This document shows, piece by piece, positions 1-9,000 of a stretch of DNA of 14,697 bases. The stretch is from Ruminococcus sp. (GTDB lineage: Bacteria; Bacillota_A; Clostridia; Oscillospirales; Ruminococcaceae). Location: assembly GCA_017418765.1 (NCBI GenBank), contig JAFOMV010000027.1:1-14697 (forward strand). Reading direction: 5' to 3'. The notes beneath the pieces are model-generated. The model did no database searches, was not told where the DNA came from, and worked only from the letters and a program-made list of their open reading frames with translations. Each line of letters starts with the position of its first letter. The stretch's first letter is position 1. A program made the translations under genes and the position numbers.

Positions 1-713
1 GGGAAAAATACCTTAGCACGTTCTATACCGTCAAGTCCTGTTACGATGACATCCTCGGGCACTCTGATGTTATGTTCATTTAAAACGAGACAAGTGGTTA
101 TAGCCATAACATCATTTGCGCAAACAATAGCGTCGGGCAATTCAGGGGCATCCTTCAGCATTTGTTCAAGAGCAGCTCTCGCAGGGCCGTCCCAGAAATC
201 ACCGTAGTATATCTTGCTTTCGTCAAAGGTGATACCATGAGAGATAAGAGAACGCCTATAGGCTTCGTTTCTTTCTTCAGAAAAGCTGTTGTTTCTGATC
301 CCACTGAGCATATAGATATTTCTTGCATTGTGACATTCGATCACGTGGTCAACTATCTTTTCAAAGATAGCGCCGTAATCATAGATGATATTATAGGCGT
401 TGTCCATTTTTCGTTCAACGGTAAAAACAGGTATACCTTTTTTGCTGCATCTTTTGATAATATCCCTGCAAAGTATGTTATCCTTGATCAATTCTGTATA
501 CAACACGACGCCTTTAAGAGGTATGTTTTTATACAGGTGGAAAATACCCTTTTCACCTGCATCAAAGCCATCCTGCCAGAACAGATCAGAATATGTGCAG
601 AAACAAAATACTTCATAGCCTTGTTTGATAAGTTTGTCACTAAGATACTGGATATATTTATGTCTGCCGGTTCTGTGTATAGTCGGAATAAAAATTCCTA
701 TTATACCTTTCAT
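1..713 (-). CDS. LacI/RbsB-type ligand-binding protein without HTH, partial (C-terminus beyond window)
   Basis: The visible 237 residues form a periplasmic-binding-protein-like sensor domain of the LacI/GalR type: the chain opens with MKGIIGIFIPT, has GVVLYTEL, later DAIVCANDVMAI and then VPEDVIVTGLDGIE, which are the usual landmarks of this fold. A LacI repressor would carry about 60 residues of helix-turn-helix before this point; here the domain begins at residue 1 and there is no signal peptide, so the protein is probably cytoplasmic. The start at 713 follows AGGAGGT with good spacing; the ATG at 721 hits a stop after three codons. In Clostridia, HTH-less sensors of this kind are often fused to GGDEF or other output domains; the output domain, if any, lies outside the window, so the function is left open. 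A consensus promoter lies upstream. Confidence 0.8.
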   Translation of the reverse strand, partial: MKGIIGIFIPTIHRTGRHKYIQYLSDKLIKQGYEVFCFCTYSDLFWQDGFDAGEKGIFHLYKNIPLKGVVLYTELIKDNILCRDIIKRCSKKGIPVFTVERKMDNAYNIIYDYGAIFEKIVDHVIECHNARNIYMLSGIRNNSFSEERNEAYRRSLISHGITFDESKIYYGDFWDGPARAALEQMLKDAPELPDAIVCANDVMAITTCLVLNEHNIRVPEDVIVTGLDGIERAKVFF

Positions 714-743
714 ATAGACATACCTCCTGTCAAAGCTGTATTA

Positions 744-756
744 AACCTTGAAGGTT
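744..756. promoter_or_regulatory. Perfect 13-bp palindrome in the leader of the ligand-binding protein gene
   Basis: AACCTT-G-AAGGTT is an exact inverted repeat. It lies about ten bases downstream of the expected transcription start and upstream of the ribosome site. It could be an operator or a small RNA hairpin; nothing in the window identifies a binder. Confidence 0.35.
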
Positions 757-773
757 CATATGTAATTATATGT

Positions 774-802
774 ATTATATCATCTTATACATAAAATGTC
801 AA
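774..802 (-). promoter_or_regulatory. Consensus sigma-A promoter for the ligand-binding protein gene
   Basis: On the minus strand TTGACA (797-802) and TATAAT (774-779) are separated by 17 bases, an exact match to the housekeeping consensus. The predicted leader is about 55 bases. Confidence 0.85.
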
Positions 803-860
803 ATAATAGTGAAAAAATACTGCTTATTAACTAATTGTGTATCAGTTTGTTTTTTAAAAC

Positions 861-901
861 TAAAAAGAAACATAGCCGCTTTATGTGTATAGCAGCTATG
901 T
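861..901 (-). terminator. Rho-independent terminator of the PAS-HD-GYP/STAS/kinase operon
   Basis: On the minus strand 891-901 pairs with 870-880 as an 11-bp stem with one G-U pair and a 10-base loop, followed by TTTCTTTTTA. It lies about 20 bases past the stop of the kinase gene and closes the leftward operon. Confidence 0.85.
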
Positions 902-919
902 GATCTTTAAAATATGAAA

Positions 920-1330
920 TTATGACAGCTTTTTGATAATAGTCAGGATATTACTGCCGTTTACATACTCATAATTGATATCGTCCATATTCTTTTTTAC
1001 GAGGAAGATGCCAAGTCCGCCGATTTCTCGTTCAGCGGCAGAGAGCGTGATATCAGGGTCATCTTTTGCAAGCGGATCGTAGGGGATACCATGATCGATA
1101 AATGTAATAATAACTGCTGAACCGTCAGGTCTGACTTCAACCCGGACTGTTGCAGGTCCTGTTTCGGGATCATAGGCATATTCAGCTATATTTACGAATA
1201 TTTCCTCTGCGGCAAGGTCTATCTGCATCTGTATTTTTGCGGAGCAGTCTGTTTTTTCAAGCTGGCTGTCTATAAATTCGAGCACATCCGAAAGGTTGTC
1301 TTTTACAGCCTCAATATCCAGTTCTTTCAT
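920..1330 (-). CDS. RsbW/SpoIIAB-type anti-sigma factor serine kinase
   Basis: This 136-residue protein is a single GHKL ATPase domain of the anti-sigma kinase family. The N box is seen at residues 38-51 (IDLAAEEIFVNIAEYAY, with Glu42/43 and Asn47), the G1 box as DHGIPYDP (79-86) and the G2 box as GGLGIFLVKKNMD (104-116). Members bind a sigma factor or other partner and phosphorylate the cognate STAS protein using ATP. The gene follows the STAS gene with a 2-base gap and its own AAGGAG site inside that gene's end, so the two are translationally linked. No sigma factor gene is in the window, so the target is unknown. Length is typical for the family. Confidence 0.9.
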   Translation of the reverse strand: MKELDIEAVKDNLSDVLEFIDSQLEKTDCSAKIQMQIDLAAEEIFVNIAEYAYDPETGPATVRVEVRPDGSAVIITFIDHGIPYDPLAKDDPDITLSAAEREIGGLGIFLVKKNMDDINYEYVNGSNILTIIKKLS

Positions 1331-1332
1331 GT

Positions 1333-1638
1333 TTAGCGCTCCTTTTCGATGGTGAGGATATCAGAAAAGCCTGTTACATCAAAAATTTCCATTACATCGC
1401 CATTTACATTGAGCACCTTCATATCGCCCTGTCTGTTCATTTTTTTCTGAGCGATAAGCAGAACTCGAAGTCCTGCTGATGAAATGTACTCAACATTTTC
1501 AAAGTCAAGTATGAGACAGTTTATCCCATCAAGGCTGTCATTGATAATGTCTTCAAGCTTTGGTGCTGATTTTGTATCGATCCTTCCATCTATTTTCAAT
1601 CTGAGAGAATTGGATTTCTTGTATGTATCAATATTCAT
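1333..1638 (-). CDS. STAS-domain anti-anti-sigma factor
   Basis: A 101-residue STAS protein of the SpoIIAA/RsbV type. The signature LDFENVEYISSAGLRVLL is at residues 44-61; Ser54 lies where the phosphorylated serine of the family is found. In its unphosphorylated form such a protein binds the anti-sigma kinase and frees the kinase's partner; phosphorylation by the kinase inactivates it and a PP2C phosphatase reactivates it. Its start overlaps the stop of the upstream PAS-HD-GYP gene by four bases (ATGA), and the kinase gene follows at once. The nearby phosphatase at 3358-5082 is the natural candidate for its reactivation. Confidence 0.92.
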   Translation of the reverse strand: MNIDTYKKSNSLRLKIDGRIDTKSAPKLEDIINDSLDGINCLILDFENVEYISSAGLRVLLIAQKKMNRQGDMKVLNVNGDVMEIFDVTGFSDILTIEKER

Positions 1639-2954
1639 ATTTCATATCCTTCTTTCGTCATTTTCCACGCTCCGCTTTCATAGAAACTTTCAAGAATTTT
1701 TTCATCAAGCTTTCCGCTTTTAGCCATACTGCGCAGGATATCAAAGGCTTCTTCGGGTGCAACAGGGGATTTGTAAGGTCTGTTCTGAGCTGTAAGTGCT
1801 TCATATATATCGATCACGGTAAGAAGTCTTGCCTCCCAGGGAATATCACAGGCTGTGAGTCCGTCGGGGTATCCTGAACCATCCATCATCTCATGGTGTG
1901 CAGCTGCCCAGAAAGGAACCATCCTGTATTCTCCTCTGAATTCCATTTTTGAAAGCAGTTCTTTTGTATACCATACATGGCTTTCTACGATCTTTCGTTC
2001 GGCAGATGTGAGTGTCCCGCTGATTATGGTAATAGCTTCAAGTTCATCATCATTTAGCAGAGGAATCTCTTTTCCGTCGGAAGTGATACATTTTATTCCT
2101 GCAATGTTTTTGAGCTTTTCAATAGTTTCATCATTGAGATAAACTGATGTATTAGATGTTATGATAATTTCTTTTGCTTCAGCAAGAGAATTTGCGGCTT
2201 TCTCACATTCAGCGTTCAGTGAAGGATCGGACAAGCTTCGTATTCTCAGCATCAGCAGAGATATCTCTATTCTGTGCATGATATTCTCAAGCTTGCTGCC
2301 AAGCCTTGAGGGTTTATCCATTACTTCAAACGGTACAAGCAGTTTGCCTATATCATGGAGCCATATACTCATAATAAACGGAGCTGTGTTTTCGTTTGTA
2401 TAGTTTTTGAGCTGACCATTAGCTCTCAGCCATTCGAGGTATTTATTTGCAAAGCAGACCATATTTTTTGTGTGATCGGCGTTATATGCAGATCTTTCTT
2501 CGGTTTCTGTCACCATGACTTCAACGAATGAATTCATAAGGTTGATCACCTGATTTGCAAGCCTCTTATTGCTGATAAACAGCTCGACAGCTTCTGTATT
2601 GTCACTTATTACAGCTATGAGAGCAATTCTTTCACTATTTTTCATCAGAAATGATGTAGTGACTCTGAGGTACCGCATTATGCCATTCGTCCTGAAAGGG
2701 ACTGTTTTTACTATCTTTTTTTTCATATAAACAGCATCAAGTATGAGTTCAAAGAATTCATCATTTTCTTCAAATTCACTCATGAGCATGACTATACTTT
2801 TACCTTCAAGCAGGCCGCCATTGTAGTTGAGGGCTGCTGATGCAGCCTGATTGCATATGCCTATTTTACCGTCAAATCCTATTACAATTACTCCATCCGT
2901 CATATCATTCAGTATACTTTCGTATATGTACTTTTCTTTTTCGTCTATATCCAT
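1635..2954 (-). CDS. PAS-HD-GYP signalling protein, probable c-di-GMP phosphodiesterase
   Basis: The 439-residue protein has an N-terminal PAS-like sensor (about 8-120, beginning YESILNDMTDGVIVIGFDG) and a C-terminal HD-GYP domain. Visible metal and catalytic motifs are H161, HDIGKL (200-205), H227, H326, HHEMMDGSGYPDGL (353-366) and DIYEALTAQNRPYK (382-395). The intact GYP triad supports hydrolysis of cyclic di-GMP, although activity is inferred. About 90 residues separate H227 from SH326, more than in the shortest family members, so this copy carries an insertion. There is no membrane segment, so it is cytoplasmic. The start has AAGGAG six bases upstream and the gene is first in an operon with the STAS and kinase genes, which links second-messenger turnover to partner switching. 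Confidence 0.88.
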   Translation of the reverse strand: MDIDEKEKYIYESILNDMTDGVIVIGFDGKIGICNQAASAALNYNGGLLEGKSIVMLMSEFEENDEFFELILDAVYMKKKIVKTVPFRTNGIMRYLRVTTSFLMKNSERIALIAVISDNTEAVELFISNKRLANQVINLMNSFVEVMVTETEERSAYNADHTKNMVCFANKYLEWLRANGQLKNYTNENTAPFIMSIWLHDIGKLLVPFEVMDKPSRLGSKLENIMHRIEISLLMLRIRSLSDPSLNAECEKAANSLAEAKEIIITSNTSVYLNDETIEKLKNIAGIKCITSDGKEIPLLNDDELEAITIISGTLTSAERKIVESHVWYTKELLSKMEFRGEYRMVPFWAAAHHEMMDGSGYPDGLTACDIPWEARLLTVIDIYEALTAQNRPYKSPVAPEEAFDILRSMAKSGKLDEKILESFYESGAWKMTKEGYEI

Positions 2955-3011
2955 CGATTTCTCCTTGCGAAAACACCCCTGTAAAAACTAATAATTATTA
3001 CGGATATTATT

Positions 3012-3040
3012 ATTATAACAGAATTATTTGTGCAGGTCAA
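3012..3040 (-). promoter_or_regulatory. Sigma-A promoter of the PAS-HD-GYP/STAS/kinase operon
   Basis: On the minus strand TTGACC (3035-3040) and TATAAT (3012-3017) are 17 bases apart. The leader to the start codon at 2954 is about 50 bases. It is divergent from the phosphatase promoter about 120 bases away. Confidence 0.85.
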
Positions 3041-3157
3041 TAAAAATTATGTAGATAAAATTGACGAATCGTTAAATTTCAATTAAGAATCAAATTTAAG
3101 ATAATGCTATACAAAGTATGCAGAAGGGGGCTTACATTCACGCATATATCGTCAGCA

Positions 3158-3186
3158 TTGATTTTTTTCCGGAATTATGATATAAT
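3158..3186 (+). promoter_or_regulatory. Sigma-A promoter of the PP2C phosphatase gene
   Basis: TTGATT (3158-3163) and TATAAT (3181-3186) are 17 bases apart. Transcription from here gives a leader of about 165 bases before the likely start codon at 3358. Confidence 0.75.
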
Positions 3187-3223
3187 GAATGTAAATATTC
3201 ATTATAATATATTACAATGTCCT

Positions 3224-3307
3224 TGCAGATACGCAGATCACAGATCTGCTCCCTGCATATCGGACAATTATATCATAGCGCCTACAGCGCCTACGCTTTA
3301 TGATATA
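3224..3307 (+). promoter_or_regulatory. Structured leader: two stem-loops ahead of the phosphatase gene
   Basis: The first element pairs TGCAG (3224-3228) with CTGCA (3253-3257) and, inside it, GCAGATC (3233-3239) with GATCTGC (3243-3249). The second pairs TATATCATA (3269-3277) with TATGATATA (3299-3307) around a tandem direct repeat AGCGCCTAC. Neither is followed by a U tract, so neither is a simple terminator. I do not recognise a known riboswitch class. The rest of the 2955-3357 gap holds the two divergent promoters and A/T-rich DNA. Confidence 0.4.
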
Positions 3308-3357
3308 TTAGCGGAAAAATGACCACAATGTATATCTACAGGAGTAAATATAAATTT

Positions 3358-5082
3358 ATGAAAAACAGTAATAATAATGATAACAGAAAATTCAGATTGC
3401 GTAACTCTCTTTCTGCGAAAACAGTTCGTTCAACTATAATGAGCTGTATTCTTTTCGGACTTGTGGCTCAGATAGTTGCGCTGACATTCTATGCTGTCTC
3501 ATTGACACAGAAATATATTAGTGTTGCTGACAGTGTTGCAAGACAGTCTGCGATGTCGGTCAAGCACGGGGCAGATTCCATCAGCTTTTCAAATGAAGTC
3601 ATGGATATATACAGCAGTCTTCCTGAAAGCGCAGTTAAAAATGTCGGAACAGAAGAATACCGTGAACACTTCAAAGGTATAGATATGTCAAAGGGCAGTA
3701 CATATGATGTTCTGATACATATGCTTAAAGGCGCATTGGAATATAATGATGTTTACGATGTTTACGTTGCGATGTACGATAGGAATACAAACAGGATAGT
3801 GTATATCGCTGATCCTGATGAGGATATGGAAGACCGTATGCTGCCGGGAGACTGGGAACCTGTCAACAGAAAAGGTATGCTCAGATTCCTTGAAGGCGAC
3901 GGAGAAGATGTGCTGTACGATATTGAAAACACAGATAAGTACGGGCTCTTATGTACTGTCGGAGTTCCGCTGATGGATGAAAAAGGGCAGACTTGTGCGT
4001 TTACACTTGTGGATATTTCTATCAAAAGTATCGTTGTAGGAATGGCTGAATTTTCCCTCAGACTTACCATAGCTCTTACGATCGTCACTATACTGCTTGC
4101 ATATTTCCAGTTGAAGCATTTCAGAAAAAAACTGATAGCTCCTATAAACAGCATTGCAGAAGCGTCACAGGAATTTGTAAAGGACAAAAATACAGAGGGA
4201 ATATACAAGGAACATTTCTCAGGACTTGATATAAAAACAGGAGATGAAATAGAGAATCTCAGCAAGACTATGTCTGAAATGGAGCGTGATCTCTATACAT
4301 ACGAAAAGGATCTTCTCAGAATAACAGCTGAGAATGAGCGTATAAGTACAGAGCTTTCATTGGCTTCTCAGATACAGAACGCAATGCTGCCGCATATATT
4401 TCCTCCGTTTCCTGATAGGAGCGAATTCGATATATATGCAATGATGGAGCCTGCAAGAGAAATCGGCGGTGATTTCTATGATTTCTTTATGACGGATCCC
4501 GATCATCTATGTATCGTTATGGCTGATGTTTCGGGAAAAGGTATACCTGCCGCTTTGTTTATGATGATATCAAAAACCATAATACAGAGCTGTGCAATGC
4601 TGGGAAGCTCGGCAGAGGATATACTGCAAAAGACTAATAAAGCGCTTTGTTCAAATAATCATGCAGATATGTTCGTGACGGCATGGGTCGGCATATTGCA
4701 GATATCAACAGGAATACTTACCGCTGCCAATGCAGGGCATGAATATCCTGTGATAAAACGCTTTGACGGTAAGTTTGAGATATATAAGGATAAGCACGGT
4801 TTTGTTATAGGCGGTATGGATAATACACATTATAATGAATATACACTTCAGCTCAGATGCGGTGACAGGATGTTCCTTTATACGGATGGTGTCACGGAAG
4901 CTGATGATTCAGAAAACAATATGTTCGGAACGGAACGAATGCTGGAGAGCCTTAACGATTCATGTGATGACAGCCTTGAAATGCTTCTGAATGATCTGAG
5001 GACTGATGTAAACAGTTTTGTTGGAGATGTGGAACAATTTGATGATATGACAATGCTTTGCTTTGAGTATAAGAAAGAATAA
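3358..5082 (+). CDS. Membrane PP2C (RsbU/SpoIIE-type) phosphatase with HAMP domain
   Basis: Counted from the start chosen here, the protein is 574 residues: a membrane helix at about 28-50, an extracytoplasmic sensor region to about 233, a second helix at about 234-251, a HAMP-like linker followed by a coiled coil to about 340, and a SpoIIE/PP2C phosphatase domain from about 345 to the end. Metal-binding motifs are intact: EIGGDFYDFF (368-377), MADVSGKG (388-395), YTDGVTEADD (508-517) and FDDMTML (561-567). Such enzymes dephosphorylate a phospho-STAS protein in response to a signal, here probably the STAS protein encoded divergently at 1333-1638. AGGAG at 3340-3344 supports the start at 3358, although the spacing is long; an in-frame ATG at 3319 would add 13 residues but has a poor ribosome site. 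Confidence 0.9.
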   Translation: MKNSNNNDNRKFRLRNSLSAKTVRSTIMSCILFGLVAQIVALTFYAVSLTQKYISVADSVARQSAMSVKHGADSISFSNEVMDIYSSLPESAVKNVGTEEYREHFKGIDMSKGSTYDVLIHMLKGALEYNDVYDVYVAMYDRNTNRIVYIADPDEDMEDRMLPGDWEPVNRKGMLRFLEGDGEDVLYDIENTDKYGLLCTVGVPLMDEKGQTCAFTLVDISIKSIVVGMAEFSLRLTIALTIVTILLAYFQLKHFRKKLIAPINSIAEASQEFVKDKNTEGIYKEHFSGLDIKTGDEIENLSKTMSEMERDLYTYEKDLLRITAENERISTELSLASQIQNAMLPHIFPPFPDRSEFDIYAMMEPAREIGGDFYDFFMTDPDHLCIVMADVSGKGIPAALFMMISKTIIQSCAMLGSSAEDILQKTNKALCSNNHADMFVTAWVGILQISTGILTAANAGHEYPVIKRFDGKFEIYKDKHGFVIGGMDNTHYNEYTLQLRCGDRMFLYTDGVTEADDSENNMFGTERMLESLNDSCDDSLEMLLNDLRTDVNSFVGDVEQFDDMTMLCFEYKKE

Positions 5083-5088
5083 TATGAT

Positions 5089-5127
5089 AAAACTCCTGTT
5101 GGTATTTATATACCGTCAGGAGTTTTT
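5089..5127 (+). terminator. Rho-independent terminator after the phosphatase gene
   Basis: AAAACTCCTG (5089-5098) pairs with CAGGAGTTTT (5117-5126), with an inner GGTAT/ATACC helix, followed by Ts. On the minus strand the same stem is followed by a short T run, so it may act on both sides. The reading frame of the cotJC fragment ends inside this stem. Confidence 0.85.
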
Positions 5128-5718
5128 CTGTTGCTCTGCAAATTGAAATTTGAGTAAAAGGCAGAAAGAGAATAAACTTGTGCAGTAACACCTTAAATCA
5201 GTCAGATTCGTTTCACCGAAACGCTGGTAATGGACTATTTCACGCTGCCTGAGAAAACGGATAGGATCACGTACATCAGGGTCATCAGCAAGTCGCAGGA
5301 TATTATCATATGTGGTCCTTGCTTTTTGTTCAGCTGCCATATTCTCGTGAAGATCAGTTATTATATCACCCTTTGACTGAAAATATGAAGCTGTAAAAGG
5401 CGCACCTGATGCAGCTACCGGATAGATGCCTGTGGTGTGATCGACAAAATAAGTGTCGAATCCGCTTGCTTTTATCTCGTCGATAGAAAGCCCCTTGGTA
5501 AGCTGATAGAGTATAGCTGATATCATTTCCACGTGTGCAAGTTCTTCTGTACCTATATCAGTAAGCAGACCCTTAACCTCTCCGTAAGGCATGACGTAGC
5601 GCTGATTCAGGTATCTCAGTGATGCGGCTAATTCACCGTCAGGACCTCCGAGCTGAGATATAATGATCTTAGCCAGCTTAGCATTGGGAGTCTTTATATT
5701 TACGGGATACTGTAGTTT
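5116..5718 (-). pseudogene. cotJC: cotJC 3' portion (manganese catalase), separated from its start by a 5.3-kb element
   Basis: From 5712 leftward the frame reads QYPVNIKTPNAK, GGPDGELAASLRYLNQRY, TDIGTEELAHVEM, ENMAAEQKART and REIVHYQRFGE, the CotJC manganese-catalase family. All expected metal ligands are present (in the rejoined protein Glu35, Glu65, His68, Glu136, His169). The frame stays open back to 5850 but has no ATG, GTG or TTG before the internal Met at 5592, and no ribosome site, so it cannot start normally. The missing first eight codons are at 11054-11077, next to cotJB. Joining the pieces gives a 206-residue protein. The last 31 residues after QRFGE do not resemble the usual CotJC tail and run into the phosphatase terminator, so the 3' end may also be eroded. 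In the present arrangement the gene is inactive; excision of the element would restore the frame. Confidence 0.9.
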
Positions 5719-5742
5719 GTTAATATATACTTCTTGTACATA
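5713..5742. other. Left attachment junction: core TAGTTT plus element arm TTGTACATA
   Basis: The core (5713-5718) is followed inside the element by 15 bases and then TTGTACATA (5734-5742). This arm is the exact reverse complement of the arm at the right end, TATGTACAA (11034-11042). Left of the core is cotJC coding sequence. Confidence 0.8.
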
Positions 5743-5853
5743 ATCGGTATAAAAATCTTGAAAATTGATAACTTGTAGTATATAGAATATTTGTTTATCC
5801 GTAAAGTTTATGCAAAATGATGGGAATCGCCAATAAAATGATAGAATTATTCA

Positions 5854-5882
5854 TTGAAAATGCACTATGATTGTGTTATAAT
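5854..5882 (+). promoter_or_regulatory. Promoter of the PL11 lyase gene
   Basis: TTGAAA (5854-5859) and TATAAT (5877-5882) are 17 bases apart, and TG at 5874-5875 makes an extended -10. The promoter is inside the element, so the lyase gene carries its own expression signal. The leader is about 140 bases. Confidence 0.8.
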
Positions 5883-5885
5883 ATT

Positions 5886-5949
5886 GAAAAGGAAGCTAAA
5901 AGTACCTTTTCAGAGTTGGGGCGTTATTGCTCATTGTGATTTGCAATAA
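5886..5949 (+). promoter_or_regulatory. Two hairpins in the lyase leader
   Basis: GAAAAGG (5886-5892) pairs with CCTTTTC (5905-5911), and TTATTGC (5924-5930) pairs with GCAATAA (5943-5949), each with a 12-base loop. Neither has a terminator-like T run. I recognise no known riboswitch. The first overlaps the likely transcription start and may protect the 5' end or be chance. Confidence 0.3.
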
Positions 5950-6027
5950 TTGCTGATATGACATCCATGAAATCAGAACGGCGTAATGGTCATAAAAAAG
6001 TTTTCTTATTCGGAAGGAGGATGTAGA

Positions 6028-9000
6028 ATGAAAAAAGGAATTAAAAGGTTTGCGGCTTTGACAGCTTCGCTGGCAGTCGCAGCAACATCAAATTTGCCTA
6101 TCGCAACACAGCTCACAGCTAATGCTGCTTATGGTGTCGGAGGCAACGGCAGTGCTGTAATGGAATATCTCGACAGAGGTATCTACGCTGTCAATAACGG
6201 CAATGGTATGTTTGTAAGCTGGCGTTTTAATGCAAGCGATGCAAGCGATGCTGAGTACAGACTTTATCGTGATGACGAACTTATCTACACAAGCGAAAAT
6301 GGGGAAGCTACCTGCTATCAGGATAACGGCGGCAATGCGAATTCGCTTTATCGTGTTGACTGCATCGAAAATGGCATGATAGTCAACTCTGAGACTTGCA
6401 ATTTTATCTCAAACAATAACTATTTTGACATTGCACTTAACAGTCCGGGAAGTCAGTATTCACCTAACGATGCCTGTGTAGGCGATGTTAACGGTGATGG
6501 ACAGTATGAGATATTCCTGAAGTGGGATCCTGAAAATCAGAAGGATAATTCTCAGAGCGGCGTCACCGATAAGGTGTATATCGACTGTTATACCCTTGAG
6601 GGCACACAGCTTTGGCGTGTGGATATGGGTATAAACATCCGTGCAGGTCAGCATTATACACAGATGTGCGTTGCTGACTTTGACTATGACGGCAGAGCTG
6701 AACTCATTACAAAGACAGCCGACGGTACAAGGGACGGACAGGGTAATGTCATCGGTAACGGTTCAAAGGATTACCGCACTGCTACAGGTACTATACTGAC
6801 CGGCCCTGAATATCTTACACTTTTCGACGGTGAGACAGGTGCAGCTCTGGATACCATAGAATTCCCCGTACTCAGAGGTGATGCCACAAGTAATACTGCG
6901 AAGGCAACATGGGGCGATAACTACGGTAACCGCTGCGAGCGTATGAACAGTGGTATTGCTTACCTTGACGGTGTTCATCCTTCTGCTATTTACGGCAGAG
7001 GCTACTACACAAGACTTACATGGTCTGCTGTAGATGTGGTAAACAAAAAGTTGGTAAAGCGCTGGGTATTTGATACCGGATTCAACAAGAGCGCTGCAGG
7101 TTATGGCTGCGGAAACCATAATGTAATGGTTGCTGACGGCGATAATGACGGCAGACAGGAGATATACACAGGTGCTAACTGTATCGATGATGACGGTACT
7201 CTGCTCTGGACATCAGGCGACCTTCATGGTGACGCTATGCATGTTGGCGATCTCATTCCTGAGCGTGAAGGCCTTGAAGTCTGGGAGTGCCATGAGGATA
7301 CACCATACGGTGAGTCTTGTTATGATGCAAGAACAGGTGAGAAGATATTCCACATCAATAATACCAAGGATACAGGCCGATGCGCCGCTGATAATGTATG
7401 GGCAGGCAGCAGTGGTGCTGAATTCTGGGGCGCTGCTGACGGAAATGTTTATAATACAAACGGTCAGAAGATCGGAGAAACAAAACCTGCACAGAATTTC
7501 TTCATCTATTGGGACGGCGACCTTGAGCGTGAAATACTTGACGCTAATAAGATCACAAAGATGACAGATGCTAATAAGATAGATACTATTTTTACAGCTG
7601 ATGGATGCTCTGCAAATAACGGTTCCAAGAATGTTCCTTGTTTGACAGCTGATCTTTTCGGTGACTGGAGAGAGGAACTTATACTCAGAACAAATGATAA
7701 CAGCAAGCTGCGTGTATGGTGTACTACAGCTGCAACTGATGTAAGACTTACAACCCTTATGCATGATACTCAGTACCGTGCTCAGAATGGCTGTCAGCAG
7801 TCTGCATACAATCAGCCGCCGCACGTAAGCTATTATCTCGGAAGCGATGCTGCTGTACCGGGACAGCCTGATGTACAGTTCAACATCACACCGGTCAAGA
7901 CAAATATACCTTTAACATCAACTGCGACAACAACAACTACAACAACTACTGCTCAAAAGCCAACCACCACCACAACTACAACAACAGCACAGCCCGTTTT
8001 AGTAACTACTATAGTTCCGGCTTCTGAGATCGTTAATGGAAAGATCTACACATTCAGAAATGTAAACAGCGGTCTTTACCTCGATGTTGTCAACGGTACA
8101 GCCGGAAACGGAGCTAATGTCCAGCAGGCAGCTGCAACAGGCAAGCAGAACCAGTTCAAGGCTGTATCAGCAGGCGATGGCTACTTCTATCTCATATCTC
8201 AGGTCGGCGACGGAAATACCTATGCACTCGATGTAAGCGGCAAGAAGACAGCCGATGGTACAAATATTGAGCTTTATAGATTCAAAAACGGAGAGAATCA
8301 GAAGTTCAAGATCAATAAGAATGCAGACGGTACTTTCAGCGTACTTACTAAGATCACAGGCGATAAATCAGGTCTTGACATCAAGGGTAAATCCATGAAT
8401 GAAGGCGCAAATGTACAGCAGTACACTTACAAGGGCGGCACAAATCAGAAGTGGTACGTCGATGTTATTGAGGAAGTTCCTGCAACTCCTGAAACCACTA
8501 CAACTACTACAACTCCTACAACCACCACCACAACAACTACAACAACAACTACTACAACAACCACTACTACAACAACAACTACAACTACAACCACTACAAC
8601 AACCACAACCACAACTCCTACAACTACTAAAGCCACTACAACTGCTGTAACAGGTGTTTCTGACGGACATATCTATAGGTTCAAAAACGTTAACAGCGGT
8701 CTTTACCTTGATGTTGTAAACGGTAAGGCTGCAAACGGAGCTAATGTTCAGCAGGCAGCTGCAACAGGTAAGCAGAACCAGTTCAAGGCTGTATCAGCAG
8801 GCAATGGTTATTTCTATCTGATATCACAGGTCGGTGACGGAAAGTCATATGCACTTGATATAAATGGAAAGAAGACGGCTGATGGTACAAATGTAGAAAT
8901 CTATACATTCAAAAACGGAGAAAATCAGAAGTTTAAGATCAATAAAAATGCAGACGGCACATATAGTATCCTTACAAAGATCACAGGCGATAAGTCTGCT

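Noticed and set aside
162..794. Rightward open frame of 210 codons at the left edge
   Set aside because: It is antisense to the ligand-binding protein gene, which has clear family features, a consensus promoter and a ribosome site; the frame has no such support.
3187..3318. c-di-GMP riboswitch in the phosphatase leader
   Set aside because: The stems do not carry the conserved motifs of the GEMM classes that I know; only generic structure can be claimed.
5116..5592. Reading the cotJC fragment as a normal short gene starting at Met 5592
   Set aside because: Strong CotJC homology continues 40 residues upstream of that Met, including metal ligand Glu35, and there is no ribosome site before it; the real start is beside cotJB.
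5986..6027. Upstream ATG of the lyase frame
   Set aside because: It has no ribosome site, and the added residues precede a classical signal peptide; AAGGAGG sits right before the ATG at 6028.
8494..8646. Short-period array as a CRISPR or regulatory repeat
   Set aside because: It is a codon-level ACN repeat with no spacers, in frame inside a secreted enzyme.
8368..8670. Cys- and Val-rich open frames opposite or out of frame with the poly-Thr linker
   Set aside because: They are shadows of the ACN repeat; no ribosome sites, and they lie within the lyase gene.
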